A stretch of 6,570 nt of DNA from an uncultured Clostridia bacterium (GTDB lineage: Bacteria; Bacillota; Clostridia; UBA1381): NCBI GenBank assembly GCA_910585795.1, contig CAJUFV010000149.1:1-6570 (forward strand), read 5' to 3'. The notes under the pieces were generated by a model that saw nothing but the letters and a program-made list of their open reading frames with translations, did no database searches and was not told where the DNA came from. Every line of letters begins with the position of its first letter. Within the stretch, counting starts at the first letter, position 1. The translations under genes were made by a program, and so were the position numbers. Below, piece after piece: positions 6,021 to 6,570 of the stretch.

Positions 6021-6570
6021 TGAGTGTCAGCGAAATAATCAGGAATTTACGAAATCCTCCGAAGGAGTTTTCGCCTGTTCCGTTTTGGTTTCTTAATGAT
6101 AGGCTTGAGAAGGATGAATTAAAGCGTCAGTTAACAGATTTTAACGATAAGGGAGTAAACGGTGTTGTTTTGCATCCGAGAATGGGACTTCCTGATGATT
6201 TTGAATATTTGTCAGAGGAATATTTTGATATTATAAAATTTATTGTAAAAACCGCAAAAGAGCTTGATATGAAAATTGTATTGTATGATGAGGCGATGTA
6301 CCCGTCAGGCAGCGCGCACGGGCTTGTTGTAAAATCAAATCCTGATTTTGCTTCAGTAGGAATTACATTGACGGATAATCCAATTAGCGGTAGGATAATT
6401 GCGGAATATGAGGACGGTAAGTATATTGTAAGCCGTAAATGCGGCGGTACAATCCGAGGTATACATTACGGTGAAGACGATGGTGAAAAAAATGCGCCGA
6501 TGTCGGCGGATATTTTAAATCCGAATGCAGTTGATAAATTTATTGAGCTTACCTATGAGAAATATTATAA
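6020..6570 (+). CDS. GH106-like glycoside hydrolase, N-terminal part (runs off the window)
   Basis: The first 183 residues are in the window with no stop; the gene continues beyond the edge. It begins MSVSEIIRNLRNPPKEFSPV with no signal peptide, so a cytosolic enzyme is likely. Visible motifs are VPFWFLND (20-27), GVNGVVLHPRMGLP (45-58) and a following YLSEEYFDII, then LYDEAMYPSGSAHG (88-101). This spacing (W-[F/W]-L-N, a Gly-rich strand, YLS, then a strand ending in P-S/F-G) recalls the TIM-barrel start of GH106 alpha-L-rhamnosidases and related uncharacterised hydrolases. That comparison is from memory. Rhamnosidase activity would fit a rhamnogalacturonan locus beside GH28, but it is not proved, and the catalytic residues cannot be fixed from the fragment. 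The one-base overlap with the GH28 stop and the strong ribosome-binding site indicate co-translation with GH28. Confidence 0.7.
   Translation, partial: MSVSEIIRNLRNPPKEFSPVPFWFLNDRLEKDELKRQLTDFNDKGVNGVVLHPRMGLPDDFEYLSEEYFDIIKFIVKTAKELDMKIVLYDEAMYPSGSAHGLVVKSNPDFASVGITLTDNPISGRIIAEYEDGKYIVSRKCGGTIRGIHYGEDDGEKNAPMSADILNPNAVDKFIELTYEKYY

Noticed and set aside
1..6570. CRISPR array, tRNA or rRNA genes, insertion sequences, attachment sites
   Set aside because: No spaced direct repeats, no tRNA or rRNA signature, no transposase and no terminal inverted repeats with target duplication were seen.

Overview
The window looks like a fragment of a low-GC Gram-positive (Clostridia-type) genome. The DNA is AT-rich, every gene has a purine-rich Shine-Dalgarno site, and the first gene resembles the clostridial DUF6514 family. 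The content (a very large secreted multidomain glycosidase, a GH28 enzyme and a GH106-like glycosidase) points to a plant cell-wall or pectin degrader, such as a gut or rumen bacterium of the Oscillospirales/Monoglobus kind. The exact taxon cannot be fixed from the sequence alone.

Layout, all on the + strand. (1) 26-229: a small DUF6514-like protein, apparently unrelated to the sugar genes, closed by a hairpin terminator at 299-334. (2) 230-590: a 361-bp gap with the terminator, a plausible sigma-A promoter (451-479) overlapped by an 8-bp inverted repeat, and a long near-perfect palindrome (531-579) that covers the ribosome-binding site of the next gene. (3) 591-4664: a 1357-residue secreted modular glycoside hydrolase. 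Its clan GH-A barrel is GH42/GH35-like and is interrupted by a DNRLRE/CBM96-type module. It has Ig-like and InlB-B-like linkers and related carbohydrate-binding-like modules at both ends. (4) 4767-6020: a GH28 (polygalacturonase-family) protein with no signal peptide, whose start region can also fold into a hairpin. (5) 6020-6570: the first 183 codons of a GH106-like glycosidase, overlapping the GH28 gene by one base and running off the window.

Taken together, genes 3-5 look like a polysaccharide-utilisation operon for pectin, perhaps rhamnogalacturonan. The large enzyme would trim the polymer outside the cell. The GH28 and GH106-like proteins, for which no export signal is visible, would finish imported oligosaccharides inside. 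No transporter or regulator lies within the window.

Most noteworthy are the CBM96-type insertion inside the catalytic barrel, a complete candidate four-cysteine zinc site like that of GH42, the replacement of two normally conserved GH28 active-site residues (His to Phe, Arg to Ser), and inverted repeats over the translation starts of two consecutive genes. I see no wholly new class of system here. The candidates for novelty are the architecture and family of the large enzyme, and the 5' regulatory hairpins.
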